64,000 nt of DNA from Cylindrobasidium torrendii FP15055 ss-10 (Eukaryota > Basidiomycota > Agaricomycetes > Agaricales > Physalacriaceae), in NCBI GenBank assembly GCA_000934385.1, contig KN880432.1:372001-436000 (forward strand), given 5' to 3'. The position numbers were made by a program, and so were the translations under genes. Shown piece after piece: positions 47,201-59,305 of this stretch. Numbering within the stretch: position 1 is the stretch's first letter; every line of letters starts with the position of its first letter. A model generated the notes under the pieces. That model was not told the DNA's origin. It did not search any database and saw nothing but the letters and a program-made list of their open reading frames with translations.

Positions 47201-47815
47201 TACGCGTGTGAATCGCACTATTCAGGAGGACCGAAGATGGGGACCGCTCGATTTGGGAGACGAAAGCCCGCCACCCAGCGCCATTGCAAAGCGTACAGAT
47301 ACCGTGCGGTCTTGTTTCTCCAGCCAGTGGTACATGACTGACATGTTCTGTAGCGCGAGGCTATTGCGCTCTTGAAGAAGAGTATCTATCATACTGCTCC
47401 TATCACACACGAAACAGTCCCCAAGCTTAAACACTCGGATGCCATCCGCGCGGCGTTCGATCCACACGACGATCCCAACAGACCACCGAAGCAGTCTGTA
47501 TCTGAGCAGCAGGTGTACCCGACGATGCTGCCCTGGCATGGCGTTAGAATGTGGGATCAGCTTGTGGGCTACTTCATGCGCGAGAGTACGAGAAAGGCTG
47601 CAGACAAAGCTGCAAGCAGTGGCAAGCAGATTTCGAGCACAATCAAGGGTATCGTGGATACTGCGTCGCCTGGTGGAAGTGGCACGAAACTCCCGGAGAC
47701 GAAGATCAAGGAGCAGAACGCATATACCAAGGACAAGGAGAGCAATGGTGTGCGCGCGGTGGGGCTGAATGGACATGCAGGCGAGGCGAACGGACACACG
47801 GATGGTATGGCATAA
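44275..47815 (+). CDS. Large hormone-sensitive-lipase-type alpha/beta hydrolase
   Basis: Predicted esterase/lipase of the alpha/beta-hydrolase fold-3 (HSL) family with many short exons. The HSL oxyanion motif appears as LYIHGG followed by GYFWGSI, across an intron near 45040-45080. The nucleophile elbow is FAGDSAGGG near 45510, followed by VLLSPWIDLTHSF. The acid lies in YIMAGDGEVLRDE near 46170 and the histidine in DGMCHVLTVF near 46395. Between serine and acid is an acidic insert of about 100 residues; after the histidine the protein runs on for about 400 more, including a basic stretch HRTRKKKSFFRRNKRE, a helical segment RTFRRAAKRAEKKRIKLRAE, and a disordered end. The ATG at 44275 is a guess; 44104 is possible. 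The substrate is unknown; sterol or glycerol esters are family precedents. Confidence 0.75.
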
Positions 47816-48227
47816 GCCTCGTTTTATACATCTATCACCGAGAACGGACAATAACCTAGCTTTAGAATATCTACCCCTTCGTTAAACTTGTATACATCGG
47901 ATATGGATACGATACTCCCGTACCGGACACACTAGTTCGTAGAATTTTACCTATGGCTACATGGGTTATTAAAGTGGATGACTGCAGGATAGAGTAAATT
48001 CATAGAAAAGGCGGGTGTCTTGGAATTTGTCGATGCAATCATTCCATCGTTGGTGCAGCCTTTGTGTATCAAGCGCCGTGAGAAGAAAAGGCCTACGCTT
48101 GCAACCATTGCAACTAGTCTCTCATAACGTTAACGTCAACATTACACGTCAACATTACACATACACAAAGTTTACAACAACAGAGCGGTACAGCTACGCT
48201 ACACATACTTGAACAATACATCCATGT
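47816..48227. other. Convergent intergenic region
   Basis: Between the 3' ends of the esterase (plus) and GlnRS (minus) genes. It contains a two-copy 13-base direct repeat. No gene is seen. Confidence 0.5.
48133..48158. repeat. Two-copy 13-base tandem repeat
   Basis: ACGTCAACATTAC occurs twice back to back, preceded by a partial TAACGT. It lies in the convergent 3' region and has no evident function. Confidence 0.7.
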
Positions 48228-50956
48228 CTACGCAGACTTTCCCGAGTCCTCTTTCAAACTTACAATTCGGTTTAGAACGATATAGTCGCCCTGTTTGCGG
48301 GAAGGTGCCACGGTGTCTGGCTCATCCAAAGACGCAAGCCTTGCATCTTTGTCCACAGCGAAGTATGCGACGCGTAGACCCTGGAAGCGCACACACTCAT
48401 TCCCGACCAGCTGTTCACTTGACGCATGCGGAGTGTCGCCGTCCTGCTTTCCTTCTCCCTGCTCCCTCAACGCCTTCTCAGTTCTTTCGTTCCCCTCTTT
48501 CTTCGCCTTAACGTAGGACTCTTTCGCTAGTGTCCAAAATCCAACCTCGAGCATTGCCCCTCGTCGGACATCCAAGCTATCAGGATTGATATCTGCGCGG
48601 AAGTCGCTCGGCGGATTATCACTCTTGAAGAGCCTGTGGAATATCCTTGTCTCGTCTACGCGGACGGGACTGCCTGAAGGCGCATGCTCTGCGACCCACT
48701 GTATGAATGCCTTGGGCTTTTTCACATTCGGGCCATCCTCCAATCGACAGATGAGCTCCACAACCTTGCCACCTTCGTCTTTCTTATACGAGACGCAGGT
48801 AATGGGGTGAGGTGCCTGGAAGAGACCCACAGTCTTTCCTGGAGCGAGACGGAAGTAGTCTGGTGCGTCCTGTTCCCTAAAGTCGTCCGCCTCGATGTAG
48901 ATAGTGCGCGTAAAAGGGATGGTGGAGGAGCCTAGTTCGGGGACCTTTGGATGCAGTGGCTTCGTGACCATGGTCACCGAATCCTCAGGAATGTTTTCGA
49001 TGGTGACCTTAAGTGGTTCGAGGACCATGAGCAGGCGCGGTGCAGAAGACTCGAGGTATTGGCGGACGGCCTGTTCAAACCGAGGGATTTGGATCGTGGA
49101 TGTAGCTGTGGAAACGCCCAGTTCGCTGACGAATGCCCGAATGGCGCCAGGCGGGACGCCGCGTCGTCTCAGAGCAATGAGGGTGTACATGCGAGGATCG
49201 TCCCAACCGTTGACGATTCCCTCACTTACGAGTGCAAGAATCTTGCGCTTCGACATAACTGTGCCCTCCAAATTGAGACGTCCGTATTCTGATTGACGAG
49301 GCTTGTAGACATCCAGTGCGTCGCATAACCACTCGTACGACTGACGGGAGGCAACGAATTCGACTGTGCACAACGAATGACTATGAGAGGTGTTAGGAGA
49401 GAAGGAAAGTGCGGCTAAAAAACCGAACGCACGAAATGTTTTCGAAGCTATCCACCAGACAATGGGTGTAATCATATGTAGGGTAGATCCTCCATTTGTC
49501 TTTGGTGCGGTGGTGCGGAGCATCCAGCACTCGATAAGCTGTCAGGTCCCACATCTGAGGATTGCCGTCCGATAGATCCTGCTTCATTCTCAAATTCGCC
49601 TCCTTTGGTTTGTACTTTCCATTTTTCATTCCCTCAAACTCGGCAAGGGATTCTTCAACCGGCCGGTCGCGGTGTACGCAAGGCACGGGTTGGCCATGGC
49701 CTCCCCCGCGGTCAGCCTTGATTTGTTCCTCTATGCTAGCTCAGAAAGCCAAACTTGATTTGAGCGAGAACTACAGACTTACGAGAGCAATGGCAAACAT
49801 AGGCTTTGTCGCGTTTGATAAGTTCAATAGCCAAGTCGTAGAGCTCCTGGAAATAGTCGCTCGAGTATGTGATTTTCCATGGCTCGAAACCCAGCCATCG
49901 CACTGTCTCCAATATGCTTTCGAAATATTCCGCCTCCTCTTTCTCAGGGTTAGTGTCGTCGTAGCGAAGATAGCATTTTCCTCCGTGATGGGCAGCATAA
50001 CCAAAGTTGACGAAGATCGCTTTGGAGTGTCCGATGTGGAGGTAGCCATTAGGCTCTGGCGGGAAACGCGTCCAGACTGCGCCGCCAGTTGCTTTCAAAT
50101 GCGCGTCGCGAAGCTCTGGCCTAGTTTGGGGGTTTCCTCCGGGTTTGTGTAGGTTTCCCAGGAATCCCTCCTCAAAAACGGACTTCTTCGGCGCCTCCGG
50201 AGTGGGCTCGGACGCCTTGGCCTTTGGTTTTGGTGCATCCTTCTTCGATTCCTGTGCTACGCTAAATTTGGTTTCGAAATAAATGCAAGCTACGCACCTT
50301 TGCCTTGACCTTTGCAGCTTCCCTCGGCCCAAATGTCTGCAAGAATATCTTCTCAACCGCGTTCTTGACTTCTACGGCGTTTGCCCATCGCAAGTCTGGC
50401 GTTGCACGGAGGGATGAAATCACGGCTCCGAGATTGTTCCAACCAGCGGCTGCGTTCATGGAAAGATAGTCTGATGCCTTTAGTACAATCTCTTCGGGCG
50501 TGATGCTAAATCCTATAGATGTGTGAGATAAGAAAAGGTGAAGACTGTGTAGCAAACGCACCAACACCACACTCCTTGCTGAAATCAGCTTCATCGATGG
50601 GTACAGAGCGGGATTCGACGTATTTTGTGGCCGCTACGACGCCGTGAGCCGCGATAGAAGGCGACAACACGCGACGCACCTGCGACCTGATCCACCGACT
50701 TAAGCTTCCCGTCCAGTATTCTGTCCAGCACATATTTGCGCTCATGATCCCCGATATTCCCAGTCTTCGCCAGAGATCCTGCAAGCGCTGCCACCAGACC
50801 AGCTGTTTTCTCGTCAAGTCCAGTCAGGGAGTATTTCTCGACAAGTTCCTTCAGGATTGACGCGCTTTTCGGAGACTTGGCTGCCTCCAGCGCCTTCGCT
50901 TGTCCAAGACCAAGGGATTTGAAAAGTGTTACCAAAGGGCCAGATGGGTCCGCCAT
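48228..50956 (-). CDS. GLN4: Glutaminyl-tRNA synthetase
   Basis: Cytosolic class I aminoacyl-tRNA synthetase charging tRNA-Gln. The start [18 protein letters not shown] at 50956 begins the eukaryote-specific N-terminal domain (two helical lobes, through about 50260). The catalytic domain has [19 protein letters not shown] (HIGH motif), [27 protein letters not shown], and VMSKRKI as the KMSKS loop. The two-barrel anticodon-binding region ends with [18 protein letters not shown], stopping at 48228. A linker rich in Lys/Pro/Ala ([17 protein letters not shown]) joins the domains. About six introns. All active-site motifs are intact. Confidence 0.95.
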
Positions 50957-51834
50957 CCTGGATGATGGTGTGTAGTCGAATAGATTGACTATTGTGATCG
51001 AGTCATACACGCGATTTGGATACATTCACACGGCGCCGTTGGTGCCACTCGTTCGATACCCAGCTGCCTTCAGCAAGTCAGTACTAATTTGACGAAACCA
51101 ACTTGCCGCCGCTATCAGCTTTGAGACAGCGATATAGGCCTTCTGCCTCTCCTCTCGCAGAAACTGGATACTGTAACATTAACAAATGTAATCCGTCTTC
51201 GACCATTTCCAAGCATAGGCTCGTTATACTCAGGTCGACCCGACGCCGACCACTTGTACTAACGTCAACGTCCTAAGTAGGCTGACCATCTCCTGATTCG
51301 ATCATGGTCCAAAAGGTAATGTAGTTGGAATTCGGGCTTCCTCCGGGACGCTTCGACTGCATGCCACTTGCATCATTGCGCGCAGAAACCTATACAGTAC
51401 ATGATATGCCTCCCAATTTGTGCTCTTGGATCTTGATTATCTTTGGAGGAAAGCATCTCAATTGCTCTTCAGCTTCGTCCGTCATGAAAGACTCAAGGGG
51501 GGATTCGGCCTTTCAGGTGTTGCACGTGTCGGAAGCAAACCACGACTAGCACAGCCACATTTCATGTCATCCAAGTGAAGCCGGTGCTGAACTGTGAGTT
51601 CACACAAAAAGAGCACATTACATTCTTACTTGATCCATCTTTCACGTTGAAAATCCCCAGCTCATTGCGATACCATTGTGTACACCAGCACACTCTGCAT
51701 TTTGCCTTTGTTGAGTCTCGATTGGGAATCGTAGCACTCGATCGCGACTGCCCCTAACTTTGCCCTTGAACTCCGCCGACGAACGGTCGCGTCGTTATCC
51801 CCGCAACGCGTCGTCGCCGTCACGCGTTCTGGCC
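50957..51834. other. Divergent intergenic region
   Basis: About 880 bases between GlnRS (minus) and the coiled-coil gene (plus). Short frames, such as 51325-51549, show no recognisable product. No tRNA is evident. Confidence 0.45.
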
Positions 51835-53244
51835 ATGTCGACTTCGAGTCAAGCCTATGAACAGTCTAATGGACTCGCTTTGCGTGCGCTCAAGCTGGTG
51901 GAACAGATTAAAGCCGTCCTTGAAGAACGCTTGGAGGAGGAAGCCCGGGACAAAGCTCGCATTCGAGATTTGGAGGATCAAAACAACATTTTGCGCGAGC
52001 GACTGAACTTCCATCAGGATGCGGTGCACAGACAGAAAACGGGCCGAGCGCACATTGTCCGCATCGAGGAGGAGCTCTTGGAACTAAAGGTGTGTTCTGA
52101 CGAGCTCAACGAGCAATTATGTGACAATGCCATTTCTAGCTTGCGTTCGCGACACCTTCTTCCCACAGCGACACTCTTCCCAAAACCCAGAACGCAGATA
52201 CCCAATATACCCGCCTCCAGCCTGAACCCGGACCATCGCGCTCAGTGAAGGTCAAAAGCCCGTCGGAGTCTATCAGCTCGAGTCCACCGTTGACCACATC
52301 GTCGAGTACAACAAGGCGGCGGCGGTCCCCGGAAGAAGAATATTTATCTCCCCCTCCGTCACAGAATCAACCGTTGCCGGCGAGATCGTCGGATTCGTCA
52401 ACAACTAGGTCCCCTCCCGCTGCGTCTTCAAGGAATGAGCTCACAAACGCCCATCTATACTTTGCTGGGAAACGACTCCCACGCGAAGTGGAATATGCGA
52501 AGGGGCCATTCGAATTGAGCCAACTTAAGAAAGCCTTTCAAGAGATTGACGACGACGAGGTGCGTTTGTTGTAAGAATGCTTGCAACGATGCTCATCGGG
52601 TTTAGAGCGATTGTATTGAAGGGTACGTGTTCTTCCTGTCGAGAAGGCTTACTAACAACAATATCCTTGCAGCCTGGCAGAGTCAGAAGATTTACAGCCA
52701 AGGGTATACTGCGTTGAAGATTCCAACTTGATGTTTCTGTACCAGCCGGTCCTTTGGGAACTGACCATATCTCACTCTGAGCTTATGACTTGTATCCTGG
52801 ACTGGGGCGGGAAAGATGCCAATGAACGCCTAGAGCAGAGAGTAAACACAGGGGAACCGTGGCATTTGTTCGTCCGTGGACAAGACGACAAGGTATGCAC
52901 CACGTCCAGTCCTTTGATCCACGTTAATGGTTCCTGAAGCTGGCCTGGATATACTGGGGTGCTCATATACTAGATATTTTCGAGGCTGAAACACCGAGTA
53001 TTCTGAAGATGCTGGGCGAGAGTGAAGTCAGTATGACAATATTCCTCCTTACTGCGTCATGTTAACCAATGTACAGGATGAACTCACGAACTATCTTTCT
53101 ACCCGGACTCGGAATCGTGTCACCTCAGAGCACATTCGGAAAGAGATGGTGCACGGACGGCTTGCGCCCGTTTGTTTTGGCCTTGGGAAAGCAGACAAGG
53201 GTAAATCGAAAGCTGTGTTGAAGAAGATGAGAAAAAGCGGATAG
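51835..53244 (+). CDS. Hypothetical coiled-coil protein
   Basis: Not recognised. The start MSTSSQAYEQSNGLALRALK at 51835 leads into a long coiled coil (VLEERLEEEARDKARIRDLE, then NNILRERLNFHQDA). A Ser/Pro-rich linker follows, then a C-terminal globular part: SSRNELTNAHLYFAGKRLPR, LMFLYQPVLWELTISHSELM, EPWHLFVRGQDDK, and AWIYWGAHILDIFEAETPS after introns. The last exon has YLSTRTRNRVTSEHIRKEMV and a basic end (KAVLKKMRKSG). The C-terminal fold pattern (strand-rich, W-x-Y-W-G) recurs in uncharacterised basidiomycete proteins, but I cannot name a family. About five introns. Confidence 0.6.
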
Positions 53245-53879
53245 AAGAAGACGACCCTGGATAGATCTTGTGAGTGAAATAAATCACTGTACGCGTGTGT
53301 AGGGATGGAACCACCCCCTGGGGCGTTACGGTCGGGAGACGGGAGACGGGTGGGCCATTATGCGACACTGTTTCTGCAAGATAAAAACCCCAGCGCGTGA
53401 TGTAGTGGGAACGGCCTGCCAGAAAGTTTTAATAGTCGCGAATCCGGCTTTTTGCAAATGTCTGAAAAGTTTCAGTAGAACAGAACTAGCAAATAATGAT
53501 GATCAGACTCAGCACCACCTTGTTTCGGCGACCATGATTGATATTCACATCCTAATAGAAGGAGTACAAGCCTGAATATCTCTCCCATCAGATGATACAG
53601 CATGAATGGAGACTGGCGCAGATGCATTCAATTTACTGCGATTTTTGACGATTTTCTGGGTTTCTGGCAGATGTGCGAGGTCCCCAGATCGGAGAAAAAA
53701 CCCTTCTGTTACGCGTTACGGGTGTACAGTATTACTGCTTACGCTCGGTGGCATGAGAAAGTCGTGAGTGCCACTGAGCAAGTGGAATCCGGAAGCTCCG
53801 GAGCGAAGGCCGAAAATCGAAATCAGTCTTGTGATCGATCAATGATCGCAGGATATCCTTCTTAAGTCCAACCGTCACC
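53245..53879. other. Intergenic region with duplicated 3' block
   Basis: No gene is seen. The G-rich GGGAGACGGGAGACGGG near 53335-53352 is a short repeat. Its last 40 bases (53830-53870) are also found at 62391-62431. Confidence 0.5.
53830..53870 (+). repeat. Duplicated block, copy A (5' flank of orphan gene)
   Basis: This 41-base stretch differs from 62391-62431 at about four positions by eye. Both contain GATATCCTTCTTAAGTCCA. It ends 9 bases before the orphan gene's ATG, so the copy downstream carried part of the gene's promoter or leader. Confidence 0.85.
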
Positions 53880-55835
53880 ATGATCCCTGTTACAGGGGTC
53901 TTGACCCAGCGTGCATTCTCAGTCGGAGTTTTCCACGAGAATGAGCCAGATGGCGACGTTCTTTGCCAGCCCCAAGTTGTACTCATAGCAACTCTGGCCG
54001 GCAATGCACATTTTGATCGCTTAAACCGCAAGGTTGGCTCTATACCACCGCAGACACAGAAAATCATTTCTGCCGAAGATCTGGTTCAGCTCGTGGCTCT
54101 ATGCCACGGGGCTTTGACGGTGCCCGCGGAAGCGTCGAAAATCCAGGCCTACAACCTCTACACTCAGAAGACAGCGCTATTCGACAACGTCCAGGAGTTG
54201 CTCAATCAGGAAACTCCGGATTGGCTTGGAGGCCCTATTGAAAATCTCGCTGGAAAGGGCATTTGGATAGGACTCCGCTCAGGTGCGCTATCCTTGACTG
54301 TCAACCTAAACACATACTTATGTGTAACAGCAGCCGATAGCTCTACTGCGAGCCTCGTAGCCGTTGAGGCGAGTGTTAAGAGATTTGTTGTTAGTGTAAC
54401 TGCTTATGCGGTCGACGGAAATCGATCGCCACAGGTGCAATGTGACTTTCCACCGACTCGAGCATGTACTTACTTGTATTTCTCCAGTTTGCCTTGCAAG
54501 TCTCTCAAACGGGAAAACCTATATGTTTCTTTACGGGGGATGGGATCTTTTTGGACTGCATGCATCTCATACCTCGTCCCGTCTCCTCTGCTGTCCTGGC
54601 TGAAACCATTGCGCGCGTACAGAAGCAATTCCCGCAATTCCATGCTTTCTGTGTTAATGAGGTGACCATCATATCCACCTAGTGCACATCCTTTGACCCA
54701 AGTCTATCTAGGGCAAGACCGACCTTCTTGAAGTGCAGACTATTCCCGCAATAGGCGACATTCGGGCTGCAGTTGGGATAGTGCTCACCAAAAATGCAGC
54801 TATCATTGACCAACCTGTAAACGGTCAGTTCGCCAATAAGGCGGTCCATTGGGGCATCGATAAAGAATGCTATTTTGCCCAGCTTGGACAGGTAGTGATT
54901 CCCTTTCCTTCGTGGATGCCTTGTGGCTGACACATACAATTAGCGCAGAGTCGCGTTGGCTACGGGGCCGCTTCGCGTTGTGGATGTTGACTTCGCGTTC
55001 GATCGCACGATACTCAACCTCCCAACCAACGCCAACACTGCGATTCCTTCCAGTTCGACTCCTTCTAGCTCAATTTCCAATCCCAATCTTCCCAGATCCA
55101 TTTCTTCTAGTTCAATTCCATTCCTGCTCCCTCGACAAGAGCCATTTGTCTTCGAGGAGCGAGAAGAGCTTGGACGTTACCTCCTCATCAATATGCGAGA
55201 TTCATATTCGTTCCATTATCACTTTGGCACGCAGAGCTTCTGGAAAGCCGTCAACAAGATTGCCGCCAAAGTCATAGATGCAAAAAATGCAGAGCAAGAA
55301 GGGGAAGAGGAAAAGGAGCATGAGCGAAGAAGGTTCAGATGATGACGACAATGACGGTGACGGGAAACCCAAGAGGCACAAGGGAAAGCAGATTGGGGAC
55401 GCTTATAACACTCCTCATGGCCGTCAGCCATCGCAGTCAAAAGAATATGTGCTACAAAGTATCCAACATGTGGAGGGACTAGTTGGTGAACTGGGTCGGT
55501 CCAGAGCAAAGACACTTTTCCTCCAATTTTACTCATATCTTCTCCTAGATGGGGTTTCAGACCTCTTGGACATCGTCCAACAAGATGCTGTTAAAGCCTT
55601 CGACAACGACTTACCAGAAGGCGTCGACCCAGACACTTCGGTTGATAGTACCAGTGGCGAGTGTCGGCATGTGCTACGTGCATTTGACGTGCTCGCTGCC
55701 AAGGTTATGCAGGGTGAAGAGGTCAACAGAACTCGCACGGAAGTGCGCAAGGATATGGAAATGCTCCAGCAGAAGACACGGTTCTATGTCTACATGGCTA
55801 TCATGTCGGACTTGAACTTGAAGGACACGGCATAG
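53880..55835 (+). CDS. Orphan gene of unknown function
   Basis: Not recognised. The start ATG at 53880 gives MIPVTGVLTQRAFSVGVFHE. Exon 1 has KIISAEDLVQLVALCHGALT and PDWLGGPIENLAGKGIWIGL. Later exons, joined at plausible 45-70-base introns, give QTGKPICFFTGDGIFLDCMH, GKTDLLEVQTIPAIGDIRAA, VGIVLTKNAAIIDQPVNGQF, ANKAVHWGIDKECYFAQLG, RRVALATGPLRVVDVDFAFD and FVFEEREELGRYLLINMRDS. The acidic/basic joint GEEEKEHERRRFR ends in a stop at 55340-55342, while a +1 frame opening at 55278 carries the C-terminal part (KRHKGKQIGDAYNTPHGR, then SDLLDIVQQDAVKAFDNDLP, ending SDLNLKDTA at 55835). Either a very short intron or a frameshift separates them. A decayed partial copy lies at 62.8-63.1 kb, so this is a gene that duplicates locally. 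Confidence 0.5.
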
Positions 55836-56863
55836 TCGTGTCACAATGAGTGTTTGAGTCGGGTTTGTCACTATCACCATCTTTACGATTATTTTGAATC
55901 ACTTGTAGAACGGCAGCTTACCCCTCTCTTACCTGTGCAGTACTTTTAGCATGTCGCCCAGTTCCCGACGATACAATGTCCACCCGTGGAAAAAGTAGTC
56001 TCTGAGCACACGCACACGAAGTAGTAGCCCTCGTACCGAAGGATCATCGGCCACGCCGCCTCTGACTCCGCCGCTCACAAACGACCCAGAATCACGACCT
56101 CGCACGACTAAGATAGCCTCCGGCGATAATTGTCGTCTATGATTATGGCGCTAGCCATCGCCCATGGGTCACTCGATTGCATAAGAGAGTTGGCGCTGCT
56201 CCTTAGCCGACATACGACATTGGACCGGACGTGTAATAGCTGCAGAATCTCATACACGACCACCGAACGGATGAGGCTGCCACGCAAGTTGGGCGTACGG
56301 CATACGGTGTACCAACACTAGACACTAAATTGTGACACTAGGACCCGTCCAGGCTAGCGATACGGCAATGGGGCTCGACTCCAGACATGACCTACTTGTA
56401 AGACCCAATATGATAGGTTAATCACTATATATTTCACGATAGCGTAATACCCTTTGCATTTGCGCGAACACTGTGTTCGATTTGTGAAATCCGCCTTTCC
56501 AAATATGTGCTGAGCAGCAGATACGCTGATACGCTTCAATCACATCACAAACGTCGCCAACAGTCAAGGGCCCTGGCCATAAATTTCCAGGGGATGTAAT
56601 TCTATGGCCTTGCGAATTGCCTCTAGTATGGCTACTTTGTGAACAAAGAATGATCATCTTTCCCATAGGCATGGACATGATAATCTATCTTATCTTATCT
56701 CGGCATGCGGGCTACGCGACCGGAACCTTTTCCAACAGAAACGAGGTTCCTGCCTTCACACTTTCATTGTCCTGTGGACCGTTGCGACTTTTAACTTCTT
56801 TTTCCCCCCTGGCTCGCGGTCTTCGAGACTGGCACTGAATGCCAGCTTGGACTGGCTCCGTTC
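55836..56863. other. Intergenic region
   Basis: About 1 kb. The first 60 bases after the orphan gene are also present at 63075-63130. Beyond that no gene is recognised; TATCTTATCTTATCTC near 56690-56700 is a short repeat. Confidence 0.45.
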
Positions 56864-58824
56864 ATGCCCTCTCTCCCGTCTGGACGTATTCGAGTGGTAC
56901 TACTCACTTTCTTCGCCTGCATACTTTTGCCTTTCCTTATGCTCATCACGTTTCCCACTCATCGCTACCCTTCCTTCGTGCGCCGGACGACGATTGTACT
57001 CCGCCAGGATGGGAACGACGACTTTAACGACGGACTTGCAAGTTCTTCATCCACATCCTTCACTTCAACACCGTCATCGTCGTCTGAGTTGGCATACTCT
57101 ACAGACTCTGAACCCTCTACGGATTCTGTCTCCTCTACGGACTCTACGTTCTCAACGGATTCCACATTCACGACGGATACTGCATTCCCAACGGATACTG
57201 CAATCTCGACGGATACTGCGTTCCCAACGGATACTGCACTCTCAACGGGTTCCGCACTCCCGACGGATTCTGCAACGGATTCTGCACTCTCAACGGATTT
57301 TACATTCCCAACGGATTCCACATCCTCTTTCTCGCCACCACAGCCAACAGATGAACCAGCACAGAGACAGCAGGATCCAGCAGCCTCAGCGCCATCTTCA
57401 TCCGCGGAGTCAATCAGCCCATCTTCATCGGTAGATGCAACAACGGTGGCCATTTCGACAGACCCTTTGACATCAACTGAGGTCCTCTCTGCCACGTCCA
57501 CCGTCTCGACAGATGCCCCGTTGTCCCAGGCCGAACCATCACAATCAAGTGTTGCAGAATCCAGTGCACTCGATTTCAACGGGACCTCATCAACATTCAG
57601 CACGTCTGCGACGGCTGATGCCTCATTCATTACCTCCTCCGATGAGTCCTTGCTTAGTACCTCGTCGAGTACATCATCATTTGGCGGATTCTCATCGGTG
57701 GCATCATCATCGTTGGCCGTTGCACCGTCGTCAACGTGCGTTTTCCTGCAACGAGTTGACCACGCGACTTACCCGAAACTGATGCAGTTTTGTTCTCCCG
57801 ACGACGCTATCATCGAGGCCATCACGCCCCACCCCCTTCTCATTCCAGACAAAGCTGGTGGGCACTTTGACTCCGGAGTTATTCCAAAGCACCAATGCTA
57901 TAACACTGTCTACGGATGGATTCAAAGCTCCAGAGAGCTCAGCAAGCTCGACTGCCATAACTTCGGAGGCACCTGCCGCGTCCAGCAGCACCGCAGCTGA
58001 GGCGAGCTCCGGAAGTAGGAAGGAAGGGTGAGCTCGGCATGATAGCGCAGAGAGCTGAGTACTCACATTTACAAGGTTCTGGAACAACACGCCTGCAGGT
58101 ATGTTGCAACTGACCAGCGTGTCAATCACCCACTGACTTCGCGTTGAAAGTGGCTGGAACATTCGCCGCAGTTGGCCTCGTCCTGATCTCCCTTGTTGCT
58201 GTGTTTGCGCTGTTGCACTTTCGCAAGCGCCGCCGCGTCCGATACGAGAGCGGGATGTTCTTCCAGGACAAAATGCCGGAGAACGAACCAGGCCTTTTGT
58301 TGGATAGGGGTTTCAATGGGGCCTCCCCTACACCCAGCAATGGCAGCAGCTCTGGCCCTCCAATGGTCGCCTATTCTGATAACCCGAGCTACTTCAACAC
58401 CTACAGTCGGCCACAGCACACACCTCAGAGCTCGACGGACTCGATTGAATCCATCTCCAACCCGTTCCTAAGCACCAGCGAGCGCGGGTCTGGACAGTAC
58501 TATGGCGCGGAGATGACCCAGGCGCACGAAGCAACGACGCCGGATATCATGTATTCGTATGCAGCCAGCGCAGCATTGCAGTATCCAACGTATGTGGTGA
58601 ATGATGGCCCTGTGGCAAACTATACGGTTGCAACTGCTTACTCTCGGCCACCGTCGTCTGCCTCGAACTATTCCAACCCATTCGAGGATAGCAATGTCGG
58701 CCTCGCTCCCCCCAAACCGATTCACGTCGGCCGTGGTTCGCTCACAGCATCGACGATGTTGACCCCATCATCTGTGGATTCTTTCTATGGGCGGCATTCC
58801 ACCGCGGGTGGGATAGCTCTGTAG
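56864..58824 (+). CDS. Mucin-like single-span membrane protein with minisatellite-coded repeats
   Basis: Begins MPSLPSGRIRVVLLTFFACI, a signal or anchor helix, followed by an ectodomain of about 300 residues that is almost entirely Ser/Thr/Ala/Pro/Asp, consistent with heavy O-glycosylation. The segment with STDSTFSTDSTFTTDTAFP-type repeats is coded by a minisatellite. A 52-base intron (GTGCGT near 57738 to CAG near 57789) restores the S/T-rich frame, and two further introns (near 58029 and 58100-58150) join to WNNTPA-VAGTFAAVGLVLISLVAVFALLHF, a C-terminal membrane helix with the basic stop-transfer FRKRRRVRYE. The cytoplasmic tail of about 190 residues is rich in Ser/Pro/Tyr. The layout resembles cell-wall stress sensors, but no sensor domain such as WSC is seen. 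Confidence 0.7.
57098..57330 (+). repeat. Coding minisatellite with 18-base unit
   Basis: Imperfect tandem repeat inside the mucin-like gene. Units resemble TTCCCAACGGATACTGCA and alternatives with TCAACGGATTC, each coding six residues such as FPTDTA or FSTDST. About a dozen units by eye. Unit variants stay in frame, so length change would add or remove six residues. Confidence 0.8.
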
Positions 58825-59305
58825 GACAGACACAGTCCTTAAGGTGTTCGGATAGAAGACTGTGCGTGCCCGCGACTTTTCGTGGTCGGTAGCAAGACTG
58901 ACCGGCATGATCTTTAGAAGGGCTGAAGGCATGTTATCAGCATTGTACTAATGGTGTCGGGTAGGACTTAAGCTAGCAGGGCCTAGTTGAGTCACAACGT
59001 CCACTGTAGGAATTTACTTTATTCATTTGTGCTAGAATAAACGGAATTAATCAAGCTGGCTTGATTATTGTGCTTTGCTCTATAAATTGGGAGGGCGGTC
59101 AGCGCAGACATGGGAGCAGAGTGTATAATACGGTTTGCTTCGCAGCGACGCGAGGAATTGAAATTTCTCTTATGAGCAGCTCGACTTCGATAATGCGCCT
59201 ACTTACTCAGCTTCAGCTACACTCGCACGAGACGTTCGGGAACAAGTTATGAAGGTTTCATCAGACTACGATGTTGTGCGAATTGGTAGCACTCTGTGTG
59301 TGGAT
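58825..59305. other. Convergent intergenic region
   Basis: Between the mucin-like gene (plus) and the AUH-type gene (minus). AT-rich; AATAAACGGAATTAATC near 59036-59052 looks like a poly(A) signal region. No gene is seen. Confidence 0.5.

Noticed and set aside
50957..51834. Possible tRNA or small RNA gene in the GlnRS upstream region
   Set aside because: No A-box/B-box pair or cloverleaf could be drawn by eye. A tRNA search program would settle it.
56965..57630. Long minus-strand frame of 221 codons opposite the mucin-like gene
   Set aside because: It is the mirror of the Ser/Thr repeat and its Val/Glu repeat composition follows from the plus-strand codons. The plus-strand gene has a signal helix, membrane helix and introns.
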